DNA of 64,000 bases from Amborella trichopoda (taxonomy: Eukaryota; Streptophyta; Magnoliopsida; Amborellales; Amborellaceae). The position numbers and the translations under genes were made by a program. The DNA is taken from assembly GCF_000471905.2 (NCBI RefSeq), contig NW_006497560.1, forward strand, positions 1,969,760 to 2,033,759, given 5' to 3'. Numbering within the stretch: position 1 is the first letter of the stretch; each line of letters starts with the position of its first letter. The notes under the pieces were generated by a model. It saw nothing but the letters and a program-made list of their open reading frames with translations. It searched no databases and was not told where the DNA came from. Shown in pieces: positions 41,706 through 53,390 of this stretch.

Positions 41706-43156
41706 AGATATCGGCCCTTTTTTCTCTCTCCTCTCTCTTTCTTCCAAAAGTACCCACGAACTCAAAGAAAAGATTGAAATTTTATTGATCAATGTGAAGA
41801 ATGAACGGAGGGTCTGTGTGTCTCATTTACAATTAGGTTTAGCATGTTTAGAATTGGGCCCAGACATGGGTGTAAAACCAAAAAATAACCTAATTGATGA
41901 TAATTACAATTATTTTGAATTAAATAAAATTATGAAAATGGGGTGCAAAATGATTATTGTGCCCCTCGCAAACAATTCAAGGAATTTCAGAACAGTCCTC
42001 GTTGCTGCCCTAAAACTTGCGTGATATTTCTTGACTGATTCGAGGTTGCTCTGATGCACATTTGATCAAAAGATGATTGTTTTCTTGTAGGGATCGACAC
42101 GGTGATCAATTTGATACCCATTTCGAGCCACGGATCCTGATTCTGAGGCACAATCATGAGACTTAAAATTTGGATGAATCTTGAAAACATTGGATTGATA
42201 GTATGATTATTCCTTGATTTTTTTCCTTGATTTGTTCACTGTAATGCACTGATCTTTCCATCACGATCGCGTGGCAACAAACGGAACGCATTTTGGAGCC
42301 CAACTGAAGATTTTGCAACTTTGGAGTTTTGGCTGGAAACTGGAACTCCGGCACCAGAATTTGTTGTCAATTTATTAGCTTCATGTACAAAATTCAACCG
42401 TTCATCATGTACGGGATTCGGACCAATGGTAGCTCTAAATCTTACGCAAGTAATGGAACTGGTCTTGTGTCGATGTGATTCGCAAGCGCCATGATTTGAT
42501 CGTTTGAGAGAGGCGTGTTGCTGTTGAATTTTCTGTAACTTTCTTTACGAATCGACAACTTCTCTTTAGTATTTCTCCCTGCTCGGACGTTGTCACAGAG
42601 CGTACCACATATCAAAATGCTCGACTTAACGAGACGATCACGCTCTAATAAGTTTGAACATGATTCGACCTCAGACAAAGGAGATATGGACATCACAAGT
42701 CACTGTTCATGACTGTTCTTTAATGGAGTTTAGTTGCAGGAAGGCCTCATGGGAAGAGTGTGTAGCTCCTCCTGTTTCAATATTTGGTCCATAACTTCTT
42801 CTTGAAGTATCTCTTTAAGAGAAAATTTGACCCCTGGGGGTTTTCAACAGTGTCGGATCTAATGGCGGTGGTCCCACAACAATTTGACACACCGAAAAAA
42901 GAGTTCCAATTATAAGGGTCTGGTTTAGGGTGCAAGAGGCCAATTTTTCTGAAATTGTTTCTTTGTGTTCACTGCCTTAGAAATGATGGATTTAGACCAA
43001 ACATGGAAAATGGCCTTTGGAGTCTTTATGAATATCTTGACCAGTTCTGGTGCTATTTTGAGACTGTAGAAATTTCCACTGTTTGTCAGGCTTTATTGAC
43101 TGACTTCCTCTTTATTTCACATTAGGGACCAAGGTGCTGAAAAATGTGTTCAAAGA

Positions 43157-44050
43157 TCTTCTTCTTCTCTTTTCTCCTCCCTTCCTTTCTCTTCTTCTTT
43201 TCTTTCTTCTCTTCACTTCTTCCTCTCGCTCTTATGTCTTCTCTCTCATTTTTTCACTCTTCCTCTCTTCTCTGTCCTCCCTCTCTTTCTTCTTTCTCTT
43301 CTTTCTTCTTGCTCTTTCATTCGACCAAGGGACAGGCCAAGTTTAACACTGCATAGTAGTCTCGTCATCGATCGATATTGGCGCTATGGTGGTCTGAGTT
43401 ATCGTGCCCATCATACTGCCACATCAGACTCACCAACGTGCCAGGCTTGTTGGTGTTGGTTTTATTGTCGAGTAGTATTGTCGTCGTACCTGTCTGAGTT
43501 ACAGTGCTGTTCTTGCTATCATGCCCGGTCAATGACCATACCAGTCTAGCCACTATGTCATGCTAGCCACCCGTTCAAATGTCTCTTTCATCTCTTCTCT
43601 ATTGTATTTCTTCCTTCTCCTTTCATTACCCTAATATTCATCTCATCATTTCTTCCCTTTCTTCTTTGAATGTGCACACCTATGTGCATTAGCCCAAAGA
43701 CAAGGTGGGGTCCCATGGCCCACTTGTCTTGTAAGTTAACCGCGTGTGTGTAATTGCAAAAACAAGAGAGTACAAGTCAAGGGTGGCGATTTTAACCCTG
43801 TTGTAAGATTGGGGGGCTTTCCATGATGATCTAAGAGGGTGCTCACGTGAGTCAGCCTGAGTGAGTCATGGAGCCAAGTGAGGTGTGTCTCCAACTCACA
43901 TTAAATTCCACTTTCACTGGTAGGTGAACCTGGTATTGGTTCATAACAATGATTCTGAGAGAGCGGTCTCAATTCTCGAGTTGTCCTTGAAACCTGAGGT
44001 ACATGCCACTACTCATCCCGACCCGAGGGAAAAATCGAGGCATCTAACTA
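43157..44050 (+). repeat. Element D: right part of its 3' LTR
   Basis: A CT-rich stretch (43157-43320) and the following 730 bp match the last part of the LTRs of A and F in plus orientation (ctctttcattcgaccaaggg, cacttgtcttgtaa, catgatgatctaagagggtgc). It ends CTAACTA at 44050, where relatives have CTAACCA. Element C cuts it at 43157, and the rest of D is off the window. The five bases after it (gtagc, 44051-44055) would be the target duplication in E. Confidence 0.75.
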
Positions 44051-46129
44051 GTAGCCCTACTGATAATGTTTATTTAGATAGCTCCATGGGGATCTTAGAT
44101 GAGCTAACCATGCAGACAAAGGAGGTCATGTACCTCCTAAGTGTGAGCGGCTGCATCCTTACATACAGATGTGTGAGAGACAAAAAGTTATGGTGTTATT
44201 TCCCTCATCGCTTCCCACGTCAGCATGGCCTGGACCAAGGGTGTTGTTTTATCATACACTTCGAGAAGAAGTATGAGAAAGGGGGGAGCTGCATGATCAT
44301 GTGGAGTGAGTCGTGAGGCGTGGACCAACCTCAACATGACCTCATTGGGTTAAGCACGTTTGTGATCCCTCATTATGGTAGAGTGGGTCATGCGAAAGAG
44401 AGTTATTGGTGGTGGTGGAACATCACCAACCGCTTATACTGGCATTCCGATCAGCCATGGAAGGCTATCAACAGCGCCAAGCATGACAGTAGGAATGGGA
44501 AGCGTCTCACTCCTATTTCTTTCTAGAAAGTTTTTGAGTTGGATTACCATGCGAATTGGAGAGAGCTTGCAGAGCCCCGCTCTTTAAACAAAGATGATGC
44601 TGGCACATATTATTTGCCTCTGAAAGGTGAGACAAAGTCTTTGTTGGATGATCTTCGCTCTATCTTTTGGTGGAACAAAGGACGCACAGTCCCAGGCCAT
44701 GAAGGAAAACCTGTGCAGGACTTGAAAGCCCTGAGAGGAAGTGGGCCCTAGTATGTCGTAGCTACTAAGCCTAGACATGCTAAGAAGGCTCCCGCCATTA
44801 TCTAGCCGAGAAGTGAGCCCTTGAAAGAAAGGGAAGAGAAACAAGGGGGAAGAAAGAGAAAGGGGACAAAGGGTCCCCTCATCTCTGAAAAGAGGCCCCC
44901 GCAAGAGCAAAATGGGTTTGTCTATTCTGGGAACGTCACCACCACCCCCACATGCCAAGCGTGCGAGGGTAGAGGCTTCAATAGTCTTGACTCCTCTTGC
45001 GGCATCAAATCCAGCTCCAAGAGTAGAGCCAGAGACTAATGTGACTCGGCCCGCAAGCCTGACCTCGTTCAGTTTGAGACGTGAGCCAAGATGGATTCCT
45101 TATAAAATATTGTCAGTGCTGACGTCTATTTTTGACATTCTGGTTGGGTCTCTTTCTTAGTCTTTCCTGAGTCTAAAAGACCTTCATTGCGCCTTCACGG
45201 AGGAGGGGAATGGTGAGGCTATTGATGAAGTTCCAAGTACAGGGGAAGCGGCTTCGGAAGTGTCTACCCCAACTACTCCAGCAATGGAAAAGGAAGTTGA
45301 GCCTCTCTCAGAAATTCCTCCTCCAAAAATGGTCGTGAAACCATTCTTGAAAATTCCAATTTCAGAAGCGCAAGCCAAAGAGTCTTCCTCTAAGGCTCTT
45401 GTTGGTCCTAGTGAGCCTATGACTCTCATAGTTAGGGATCTGGCTATTGAAGTCCCTCCCCTTGCCACCGTCAATCCCTCAGTTCCTCCTTCACGAGCAC
45501 CAAGTGTTAAGGCACACTTAGTGAGGCGTATGCTACACTTAGGCCTCCAACGGATTAGGGAATGTGCCCTTTCTAACCTCAAAGTGGAGGTAGAAGTTGT
45601 CAAGGCTTGTGCAGCAGGTCTGAAGGCTATGTATTATGACAAGGAAAATTTTGACCAGCTCAAGGGGCTACTGCAAAATCTTGAGGCTTGGGGAGCTGAA
45701 GCCTTTCAGTGCGAACCTTAAGTGCACATGTCTTATGAGGCATGCTTGACCTCTTTTGAGGCGAATTTGGCTAAGTGGCGAGCTTTGATTGAGAGTTTTG
45801 AGAGAAGGAAGGTTAAACTCACTTCTTGACAAGCTCGTCTTATGGAGGAAAGCGAAGCTCTTTCTAAGGAAATACTGGCCGTGGAGGATGAAATAGCAAT
45901 GTTACATGTTTGCACGGCCCAACTGAAGATGCGACAAAACCAGCAGCAAGCGAAAATGTAAAGAAAGTCTCTACAATTGGAGTGCCTAATTTCTAAGACA
46001 GCGGCGGTTAATAATTTGTTGAATGAAATTGTTGAAGCCATTTCCCCCCTTAAAGTGCAAAAGCAGGCTGCGCTGGCACCCGTGTAAGAGTTGAAGGCAA
46101 AGATATATGAAGCTCTTGACAGTTTTTAG
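44051..46129 (+). pseudogene. Antisense ORF of E: C-terminal part of plant-mobile-domain-like protein with coiled coil
   Basis: Element D cuts off the N-terminus. Remaining pieces: LSVSGCILTYRCVRDKKLW then FPHRFPRQHGLDQG (about 44200-44242), the same domain end as in B, but here with the following DQ kept. Then come a Trp-rich segment (ESYWWWWNITNRLYW, about 44399), FELDYHANWRELAEP, KSLLDDLRSIFWWNKG, a basic stretch (GGRKRKGTKG), a Pro/Ser linker (45260-45520) and a C-terminal coiled coil to TAG 46127. B parallels it throughout. About seven stops or shifts break the frame. It converges with integrase, leaving about 750 bp between the two 3' ends. Confidence 0.7.
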
Positions 46130-46879
46130 GGGCTCATGAGCTTCTCACCCTTTTTGTTTTCTCCACTCCATTTGCGAACTTGATTATTTATTCAAATTTT
46201 TATAATTCTTTGGCGTGTACATGGAATGATTCGTCTTCTTCCTTGCCTTATATGCACTCCTTATTTGATGGTGTGCTTTTCCTGCTTATGTTTTGCGTCT
46301 TTCTTCCTTCCTATGGTTTGTTCCTGGGTTTATCTCTTCGCAAAAGGGGATGGGCGATGAGCCTGGGAACTCGGTGGGAGTGAATTTGAATTCCTCCATG
46401 CATGAGTCGAATGGCCTTTAGGGTCTTCGACTAAGCCTTTGGGGTGTGAGCTATTATTGGTTTTCACCAAGGTCCCCATAAATTTGTTTATATCTTTACT
46501 CACGATGCCTTTGCAGGTTTTCATCGTGTCCATTTTTGACATATTTTGCTCACAACAGTTAATGCTTTTATTACGCCTGTCATTTTTTTTCCTTATTTGC
46601 TTTGACCTTTTTCCCCATGACGCCCTCACAGGTTTTCGTCATGCCCATCTTTTTTTTTTTTTGAGGAAGCGATTTTAAGGTCATGTCGTCGTGACCTTTG
46701 GGAGGCGTGTTTAAGGTCATGCCTTCTAGATCGTAAACTTTGGTGTATTTTAAGGTCTTTCACCATGACCAAGTGAAATCATTTTTAGGGTCATACCTTT
46801 GTGACCATGTACGAGCGCTGACAGTTTAGAGGTCGTGTAGCTTGGACCTTGGCTTAGGAATAGTACTTTTTCAATTATC
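46130..46879. other. Spacer between the converging antisense ORF and integrase of E, with short repeats
   Basis: The region 46180-46440 is AT-rich without a recognisable gene. At 46490-46640 lie units of caGGTTTTCatCgTGcCC type, the inverse of the catgagtaaaa repeats in A. At 46673-46850 lie four or five units of TTTTAAGGTCATGccttctaGACC type, the AAGGTCA family. So E has the same repeat families but far fewer copies. Confidence 0.65.
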
Positions 46880-47790
46880 TTCCATTGACTATCGGCATAG
46901 CCTCTTCTCCTTCCGTGTTGACTAATACAAAGACTTCGATAGGAAAAGCCTTTTCCATTACAAATGGTACCTCCCATTTTTGTGAATCTTAAGGCTATGT
47001 TGTGCTTGTAACCTCTTTTCATTAAGCGCATCCAATTCTTGATAGCGAAGGGTAGCTCGTTGTTCATCGGCCATCCCAAAGTGAAGGGCTATTTTGAGAG
47101 AAGGCACTTGGATTTGTAAAGGCAACACAGCTTCACGCCCATGTACTAGAGAATAGGGAGTTGACTGTGTTGGCCCTCGGGCTGTGATACGATAAGCTCA
47201 TAGAATTTTAGAGAGTCTTTCATGCCATTCTCTCTTGGTGTCGAAAATTGATTTCCTTAAAGCATCACAAAGGGTTTTGTTAAAAGCTTCAGCCAGACCA
47301 TTAGCTCTTTGATGGTACATGTTCAAGCATTTCCATTTAAACCCGAACTGATTGGCCAATCAGTCAATTTGATTACTTCAAAATTGGGGGCCGTTATTGG
47401 AAGTGATTTGGTCAGGCACACCGAATCTGTATATGATATGGTGACACACGAAATGGGGCATTGCAAGTCAGGGAACTATCTTGAGAGGGATGGCCTTGGC
47501 CCATTTAGAGAAGTAATAAGTGGCAGCAAGTATAAATACAAGCCCTGAGGAAGAAGGTGGGTCAATGGGACCTACAATGTCTATGCCCCATTGAGTGAAA
47601 GGCTAAGAGGCCACTATCGGGTGAAGAGGTTCAGGGGCTTGATGAATGAAGTTTGAATGAATTTGACATACAGGACAACGTTTTGCAAACATGAGAGTCG
47701 ACGTTCATAGTAGGCTAGTAATAGCCTATCCTGATGATCCTAATGTATAGCTTAGGACCAGATTGATGCATCCCACAGACTCTAGTGTGA
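46880..47790 (-). pseudogene. pol: Integrase of element E
   Basis: Minus strand: zinc-region end CPVCQIHSNF (about 47680), WGIDIVGPIDPPSS (first catalytic Asp present, about 47585), SNNGPQF where the second Asp is Asn (about 47400-47380), NGLAEAFNKTLCDALRKSIF (Glu present, about 47310-47250), and SKIL-AYRITARGPTQSTPYSLVHGREAVLPLQIQVPSL. Frames shift after LNEKRLQAQ. The usual GRYLKKYYP end is not found, so the C-terminus is lost or diverged. Confidence 0.85.
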
Positions 47791-48920
47791 ACTTCTTTGA
47801 GGTTTACCTCTTTTTTATCTATGCATCTGAGAAGCATATCACTATAGGAGATTCGAAACAAGATGTCGGCACGACCCAAGTATCATGTGGCTGACCTTCA
47901 GATCTTATTACGCTCAATAGGGTCTTCAGGAAGCCGACTGTGTTGCAGATATTCTTTGATGGGGAAATGCTAGTCTGTTATTGGCTCTAGTTCGGCCCAC
48001 ACATGTTCTGGAAACTCCGACTCTTCTTCATTTTCTTCTTCAACCATGGGAGGTCTTGGTGAGCTGCATGAGGTTTGTGAATCTCCCTCATCTGTAATGC
48101 CATCCCCGAGTAGAAAAGGGGGGCATTCTTTTACCAATTTCTCTTTTCCTTCGTTGTCGAGTTTCTCAATGAACTCAACACATCTCCACTCTACCACCCA
48201 TACTAGCGTGGGTCCTTTTAGTGACATTTGAATCATCTCCTCTAGCTTAGCGAGTGCATCATCTTGTGCATTAATCCTTCGCGATACATGTTCGAGAGTA
48301 ACCTATTTGAATCCGGTTATCAATGACTTGGTGGCATTGAAGCAAGGCCTGAAGTTTTCCTTCGTTACATCATACATGCCCTTCAGTTGTCTGATGACCA
48401 ACTCTGAATCTCCATAGATGTTTAAATATTTCAGGTTCATATGGGAAGCGATCCTCTAGCCTATGATGAGGGCTTGATATTCTGCTTCATTATGCAACTC
48501 TATCACTAAGAGAGACAAGACAGGGGGACAAGGCCATCACGAGAGGTAGAGAATACCACTTCGACAATGCCTATCTCAGATTGGAATGCCCCGTAAAAAT
48601 GCATCTTCTAGTCGTATGAGACTTTGGCATGAAATACTTCCTCCTCATCTGGCAAATCTTTGATTAAGGAAGCACAAGGCGGTAGAGGGTGTGTAGCTAA
48701 GAAGTCTGCGTGGGCCTGACCCTTAACAGATTTTTAGGACAAATATATGATGTAAAACTCCATGAGTAAGGACCCTTGCATGAGTCGATATGACATGAAG
48801 AGGGCCCCGATAGGAGAAATTTGATATGAACAGCTCGAGAGATGAGCTAAACCAGATATGCATGCAAATAGTGTTGGAGTTTCTGTATCGCGAAGATGAA
48901 GGACAAACACATATTTTCTA
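47791..48920 (-). pseudogene. pol: RNase H and tether of element E
   Basis: Minus strand: NEAEYQALIIG (about 48490), YGDSELVIRQLKGMYDVTKENF (about 48425-48365) and KGPTLVWVVEWRCVEFIEKL (48215-48150), matching SGPTLVWVAAWRHIEL in A. The last piece, 48236-47970, is an open 88-codon frame leading into the tether before integrase. The N-terminal part is broken. Confidence 0.75.
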
Positions 48921-50250
48921 TCGGGGATTAGTTCTCTTCATATCCTTGCATCCTTTGACTAAAGTAATATAGAGCCATTTCTTTCCTTCGTCATTGTTCT
49001 GAGAAAGCAAAACTCCTAGCAATTCATCTAATGCAGTCACATATAAAATGAGGGACTTTCTTGGAATTGATGCAGAAAGAACTGGGGGTCTCAGCAAATA
49101 GCTTTTGATATCTTCATAGTCCTTTTGACATGCTTCGTCCCATGCGAAAGGCACATCTTTCTTCAAGAGATGGGAGAAGGGTTGGCGTTGCCCCGAAAGG
49201 TTAGAGATGAACCTCCGTATATAAGTCAGCTGGCCTTGGTGGGATCTGAGCTCTCGCAGATTTCTTGGTGGTGGCATCTCTTAGATGGCTTTAATCTTGA
49301 CTGGTTCAATCTCTAAACCCTGATACCTGACAATAAATCCCAAGAATTTTCCAGATCGTACACCGAAGGCACACTTCAAGGGATTCATCTTGACTTGGTG
49401 GAGAAGAAGTCTCTCAGAGACTTTTTTCAGGTTTTTATGTGATTGCTTCTTTAATCGGACTTTACTATGAGGTCATCTACGTAGCATTCCACCTCTTCAT
49501 GGTGCATGTCTTCAAAGACAGTGGTCATAGCCCTTTGATAGATGGCTCCGATATTTTTTAGACCGAAAGGCGTCACTGTGTATCAAAAGATTCCCTTAGG
49601 AGTCAGGAATGCAGTGGACTCTTCATTTTCTGGAGCCATTCTTATTTGGTTATACCTTAAATAACCATCCATGAAAGAAACTTCTTCGCAATTGGCAGTT
49701 GATTCAATCAATAACTCGATGAGTGGGAAATCATATATGGGACAAGTTGTATTGAAGTCACGGAAGTCAATACAGACCTTGATCTGTTCATTCTTCTACT
49801 TGACTAACACAACATTAGCCAGCCATTTTGGGTATTTGACATTTCAAATGAAATGTGTCATTTTAAGATTGTTCACTTTAGCTTCAATCTAAATTTCCAA
49901 ATCAGCTCTGAACCTTCTTGATTTCTGCTTAATGGGTTTGGAAGATGAGTCAATCCCAAAATTTGTGAAATGCAACTCAAGGATCAAGGCCCAACATTTC
50001 TTCATAATGTGAACTAAATGCATCTCGATTGGCCCGCAGAAATTCAGTAAATTCCTTCTTTTGTTCAGGGGGGCATAATGGTTGTGATAAAAGTGCGCCT
50101 CGGTTCAGTTTCATCACCCAAGTTCACTTCTTCCAAGTCACTGGTCATGGCTTGACCACCATCTTCCAAGACTTCAGGAGCCTCTTCGATACTTTCCTTG
50201 CTGAGTGGTATACAGTCAGTGGTCTGCACATGCATTTCAAGAGCCTCAAC
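48921..50250 (-). pseudogene. pol: Reverse transcriptase of element E
   Basis: Minus strand: VNLGDETEPRRTFITTIMPP (about 50125-50070), degenerate fingers, VECYVDDLIVKSD (about 49500-49455, active site intact, then a stop), LHQVKMNPLKCAFGVRSGKFLGFIVRYQGLEIEPVK (about 49410-49295), then the open frame 49277-48918 with LRELRSHQGQLTYIRRFISNLS and the connection LSQNNDEGKKWLY. Many TAG/TAA codons replace Gln or Trp codons. Confidence 0.88.
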
Positions 50251-51700
50251 TATTTGCTTTACAGAAGGTGGTTCCTTTTCTTTCTAGGTGTCATCTATCA
50301 TTTCATGAGGTTCATGGGCAGTGACCTCTTCAAAAGTAAGTTCCAAAGGAGGTGATGATAGTTCTTGTGATAATTTCACATGAGTGCTTTGATCGACAAA
50401 GAATGACCACGAAGGTAGGCTTTTGTGCCCCGGGTAACCAATGCCTTCCTTCTGAATATACTGAGACGTTGTAGTCTCGATGGTGGCGAAGGCTTCTAGC
50501 AACCCTTTACCATCATTCGAAACTTGGTTATTGAATGGCTCGTATTCCATTTTCCTCATAATCTAATGTGTCATGGGACTATAAAGATCCCATTTGGGCA
50601 TGGATTCATCATCTAGAAGAGAGTTATTCAAAGGGATCTCTAGAGCATCTATTTCTCGAGTTTCTGGGGTGAAGCCTGGTAAAGGAGCGGGAGCGGGTCT
50701 TAGGGGGAAAACCTCTTCCATTCTAGCCTTTCCTTATTTTTTGACCTACACTTGATTGAGCAAGTCTTGTACCTATTCTTTCAGCTCTGTGATAGAAGCT
50801 CTCCTTTGAGCTTCATACTGTTGTTCAGGAGCGCCCATGAACTCATGAGTAGTGGATGAAAGACCGCTAATAGCTTCATGATGGGTGATTCCAGCTTTCA
50901 TCACCGGGGTTGAGAACTGCAAGACTTTAGGGATTTGCAATACCTTGGGGGTATCTTGCTGATAGGGAGAAGTCGGTATCTTGCTAATAGGGAGAAGTTG
51001 GTGCAAGGTAAGCAAGATCATCCTCCCTTTCAGGGACTGGGATATAAAAAACCTCAAGGATTTGCAAGATTTTGAGGGTGTCTTGTTGATAGAAAGAAGT
51101 CGGTGCATGGTAAGCAATATCTTCCTTCCTTTCAGAGACTAGGATATGCAAAACCTCAGGGATTTGCAAGTCTTTAGGGACGTCTTGCTGATAGAGAGGG
51201 GGAGAGTGAGGTAAGCGAACACTGACCTCTTCAATTCGTAGGACCTTAGGTATTTGCAACACCTTAAGCTAGTTTGTAGGAAAGTTGATCTGAGGAGCAA
51301 AGGAAGCATCACTCTCCTCTCTTAGAGAGACTGGAATGTGCAAAGCCTTTTGGTCAAATTTTTGTCCTTTTTCGACGAGGCTTGTCGTGTTAGCCTTAAG
51401 GAAAGAAATGGGGATGTGTAACACCTTCATGCTGTCATGAGCATAAGTGACCGCAGGTGTTAACTGGCTTGAGTTCTTGACCTCCTTTTTACTATTGTTG
51501 ATTTGAGCCTCCACCGAAAGGGATTTTTGTAAGGAGGGAGTAGGCGGCGAAGCTTGTCCTTCGTGCTCTTGAAATGTCATATTCTTCTGGGTTGTGAGGA
51601 GATTTCCATTGACAAGTGTCAAATGAATCACTTTTCCATATCTCTTTCTTCCTAAAACATGTGATTAAGTGACCCCGCCATGTCTTTGACATTCGTGAGA
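50251..51700 (-). pseudogene. Protease-RT linker of element E
   Basis: Minus strand: frame 51631-51269 (QASPPTPSLQKSLSVEAQ, VLHIPISFLKANTTS), the minisatellite segment, then IMRKMEYEPFNNQ (50559) and EAFATIETTTSQY. The segments VLHIPISFL and NYEPLSNQ-like are shared with B (25930-25500). No catalytic domain is recognised. Confidence 0.6.
50890..51280 (-). repeat. Coding minisatellite of about 102 bp (3-4 units) in element E
   Basis: In minus-strand translation the units read SPLYQQD-PKDLQIPEVLHILVSERKEDIAYHAPT-like, then QQDTLKILQILEVFYIPVPEREDDLAYLAPT. On the plus strand gtctTGcTGATAG recurs near 51075 and 51179, with a shortened copy near 50960-50985. It lies in the linker between protease and RT. 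Confidence 0.8.
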
Positions 51701-52800
51701 GGTCGGAGCGGTTTCTCGCAATTTTGGGTCATTATATTTCACAAGCATCACCAGCTCTTGAGAACGTATTGGGTCCGTAAAATAGTATTTTGCATTAGCA
51801 TAGTGGGACTCAGTGACGGGAAACATTCTTTCCTCAACCTAGACCGTGTGTTGCCTTTCGTCTTGACTATATTTGAAGCATTGATGAAGCGTGGATGGAA
51901 ACACCCATTGATCACGTAGTTAAGTACGACCTAGTAGGATATTATAAGAGGTGTCGGTATGGATGACATGGAACAGCATGGAGGTGTTCAAATCACCAAT
52001 CTTGAGCTTAAGACTGATGTTGCCAACTGGTTTTTCTCCAGACTAGTTGAATCCCTAAACTGTCAAGCTCGTGGGCTCAAGCTACTCAACTCTTAACCCA
52101 ATTCAGGTAAGGATTATTTAGGGCATAAGATTCATTGTTGATCCGCCGTCTGACATGATCCAATTGACTTGATAGGCGTGTAGCTTGCCGGCCACAAAGA
52201 GAGGTCAATTGTGGAACTTCTCCCCCAATTGCAAGTCATCGTCTGAGAATGTGATAGCCATGCAACTGTTAATTATTGCAGGGTCTACCTCAACTCGTTC
52301 AACTTCCGTTTCATATACTTCGGGATGGGAGAGATCTTGTACTAGAGCCATACAAAAGTTTTCGGATAGCATGAGAGCTTCATAGACACTCAGGAGCACT
52401 GAGATTTTTCCTTTAAGTACCCAATCACATCATATTTGACGTTGTCAGCCTCAGGAAGTGTGGCCCCTTGGGTTGCCACTTGTTTTAGAGAGGTAGGTGG
52501 TGATGGTGAGGTTTGTGAAGAGGAAGCTTTGGCTGCGTCTGTCAAGGAAGAATCAATTGTAGCTACAAGATTACGAGGAGAGGGTAGGCTGGATTGCGCA
52601 GCTGGAATGGGTGTACCAAAGATAGTGCAAGGTGAGGGTTGCGTTGGTGCAAGAATTTCAGTGTGGGAAGGAAAATGGTCTAAATAAGTGATTGGTGGAG
52701 GCTCAGGGTGTTTCAAGAGAGAGCATCGCTTAATAATAGAGGTGGATGGGCTTAAAGAGGGAACCAGTGGTGGTCTATGATATTTCAAGATCTTAGATGG
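51701..52800 (-). pseudogene. pro: Aspartic protease region of element E
   Basis: Minus strand: VKYDVIGYLK (about 52445), LSVYEALMLSENFCMALVQDLSHPEVYETEVERVEVDPAII, FSDDDLQLGEKFHN (52399-52205), RPLFVAGKLHAY, and SDGGSTMNL (about 52155-52130) with the catalytic D-G-G-S. Downstream, VFPSTLHQCFKYS (about 51900) and a Y-YF segment match B. The upstream frame 52788-52390 is a Pro/Ser-rich linker. Several stops. Confidence 0.82.
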
Positions 52801-53390
52801 GGTCGGCCTCTAAATTGCCTCTAACCTCCTTTCTGACCTCAACCGTGTTTGGTCAACTGTTGTTGTTGTGGTTCCTTCATGGAACAGAAGCATGTGGCAT
52901 GCTTCATAATTTGAATAACTCTTCCCCTTTGAGCTATTCCATTAATTTCCCCAAATTAGGTTTTGTCGGCCATTGGTGCTCCTTCTTAGGCTTTAGTTTT
53001 AAAAGTCGATTGAATGTCTATTCTGGAGTGGGGTACGATGTACCCTTTTGGGGAAGCAAAGGTTAGAGCATCCGTAACACTTAAGAATCTGGCCTTATGA
53101 GCGACTGTCTTTCTTATTTGTTTGTTATGCCATTTATTGGTATTGCCAAGCTTGAGCTATTTTTTAAGGATCTCGAAATATGGGCCCTCCATGGTGAGTT
53201 TAGAGAGAGGGTTTGAGGGGAAAGAAAGGTTCGAAGAACCCGGAATGGAGAAAGGGAGGGAGCTTTCAGTGTCAATACTTGGACTAAGCCTAGGGAGGCT
53301 TTTAACATCCTCACTCTCATTGGATGGCGTCGAGGTCCTTCTAATGTCATGAACCTCATTAGATGATTGCATGGGATCTTTAAGGTCTTT
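52801..53390 (-). pseudogene. gag-protease linker of element E, cut by F
   Basis: The frame 53372-53157 reads SSNEVHDIRRTSTPSNESEDVKSLPRL, which corresponds to the acidic SNEGDDVKSTP segment of A and SNSGDDAKSFP of C. The remainder (53100-52800) is degenerate. The sequence continues at 63417 beyond F. Confidence 0.6.
53386..53390. repeat. Target-site duplication of element F, left copy (TCTTT)
   Basis: TCTTT precedes the LTR start at 53391. The right copy at 63417-63421 is CCTTT, one mismatch. Confidence 0.7.

Larger units (their letters stand above)
34120..43156 (-). mobile_element. Element C, 5' part (LTR to RNase H), interrupted by B
   Basis: Minus strand order: 5' LTR 43156-39694, PBS 39690-39673, ORF1-like region, gag, linker, RT, and the start of RNase H, which stops at 34125 where B is inserted. 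The rest of C must lie beyond B, left of the window. Its linker layout without protease is the same as in A. The RT active site YVDD is intact, but frames are broken. Confidence 0.88.
39694..43156 (-). repeat. 5' LTR of element C (3463 bp)
   Basis: On the minus strand it begins TCTTTGAACAC (TG mutated to TC, judged against TGTTTGAA in A and F) and ends CTAACCA at 39694. The TATA box is lost (attctaaacatg at about 41855-41840, where F has attctatataaacatg), while the AATAAA (ttgatcAATAAAattt, about 41790-41775) remains. It contains a long polypurine tract and the inverted-repeat array described below. Confidence 0.87.
44051..53390 (-). mobile_element. Element E (Tat-type), internal part: antisense ORF, integrase, RNase H, RT, protease
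   Basis: Minus strand order from 53390: gag-protease linker, protease, linker with a coding minisatellite, RT, RNase H, integrase (to about 46880). The antisense ORF lies on the plus strand (44051-46129). E is the oldest layer here. D is inserted in its antisense ORF and F in its linker. Stops and shifts are frequent. Confidence 0.85.
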
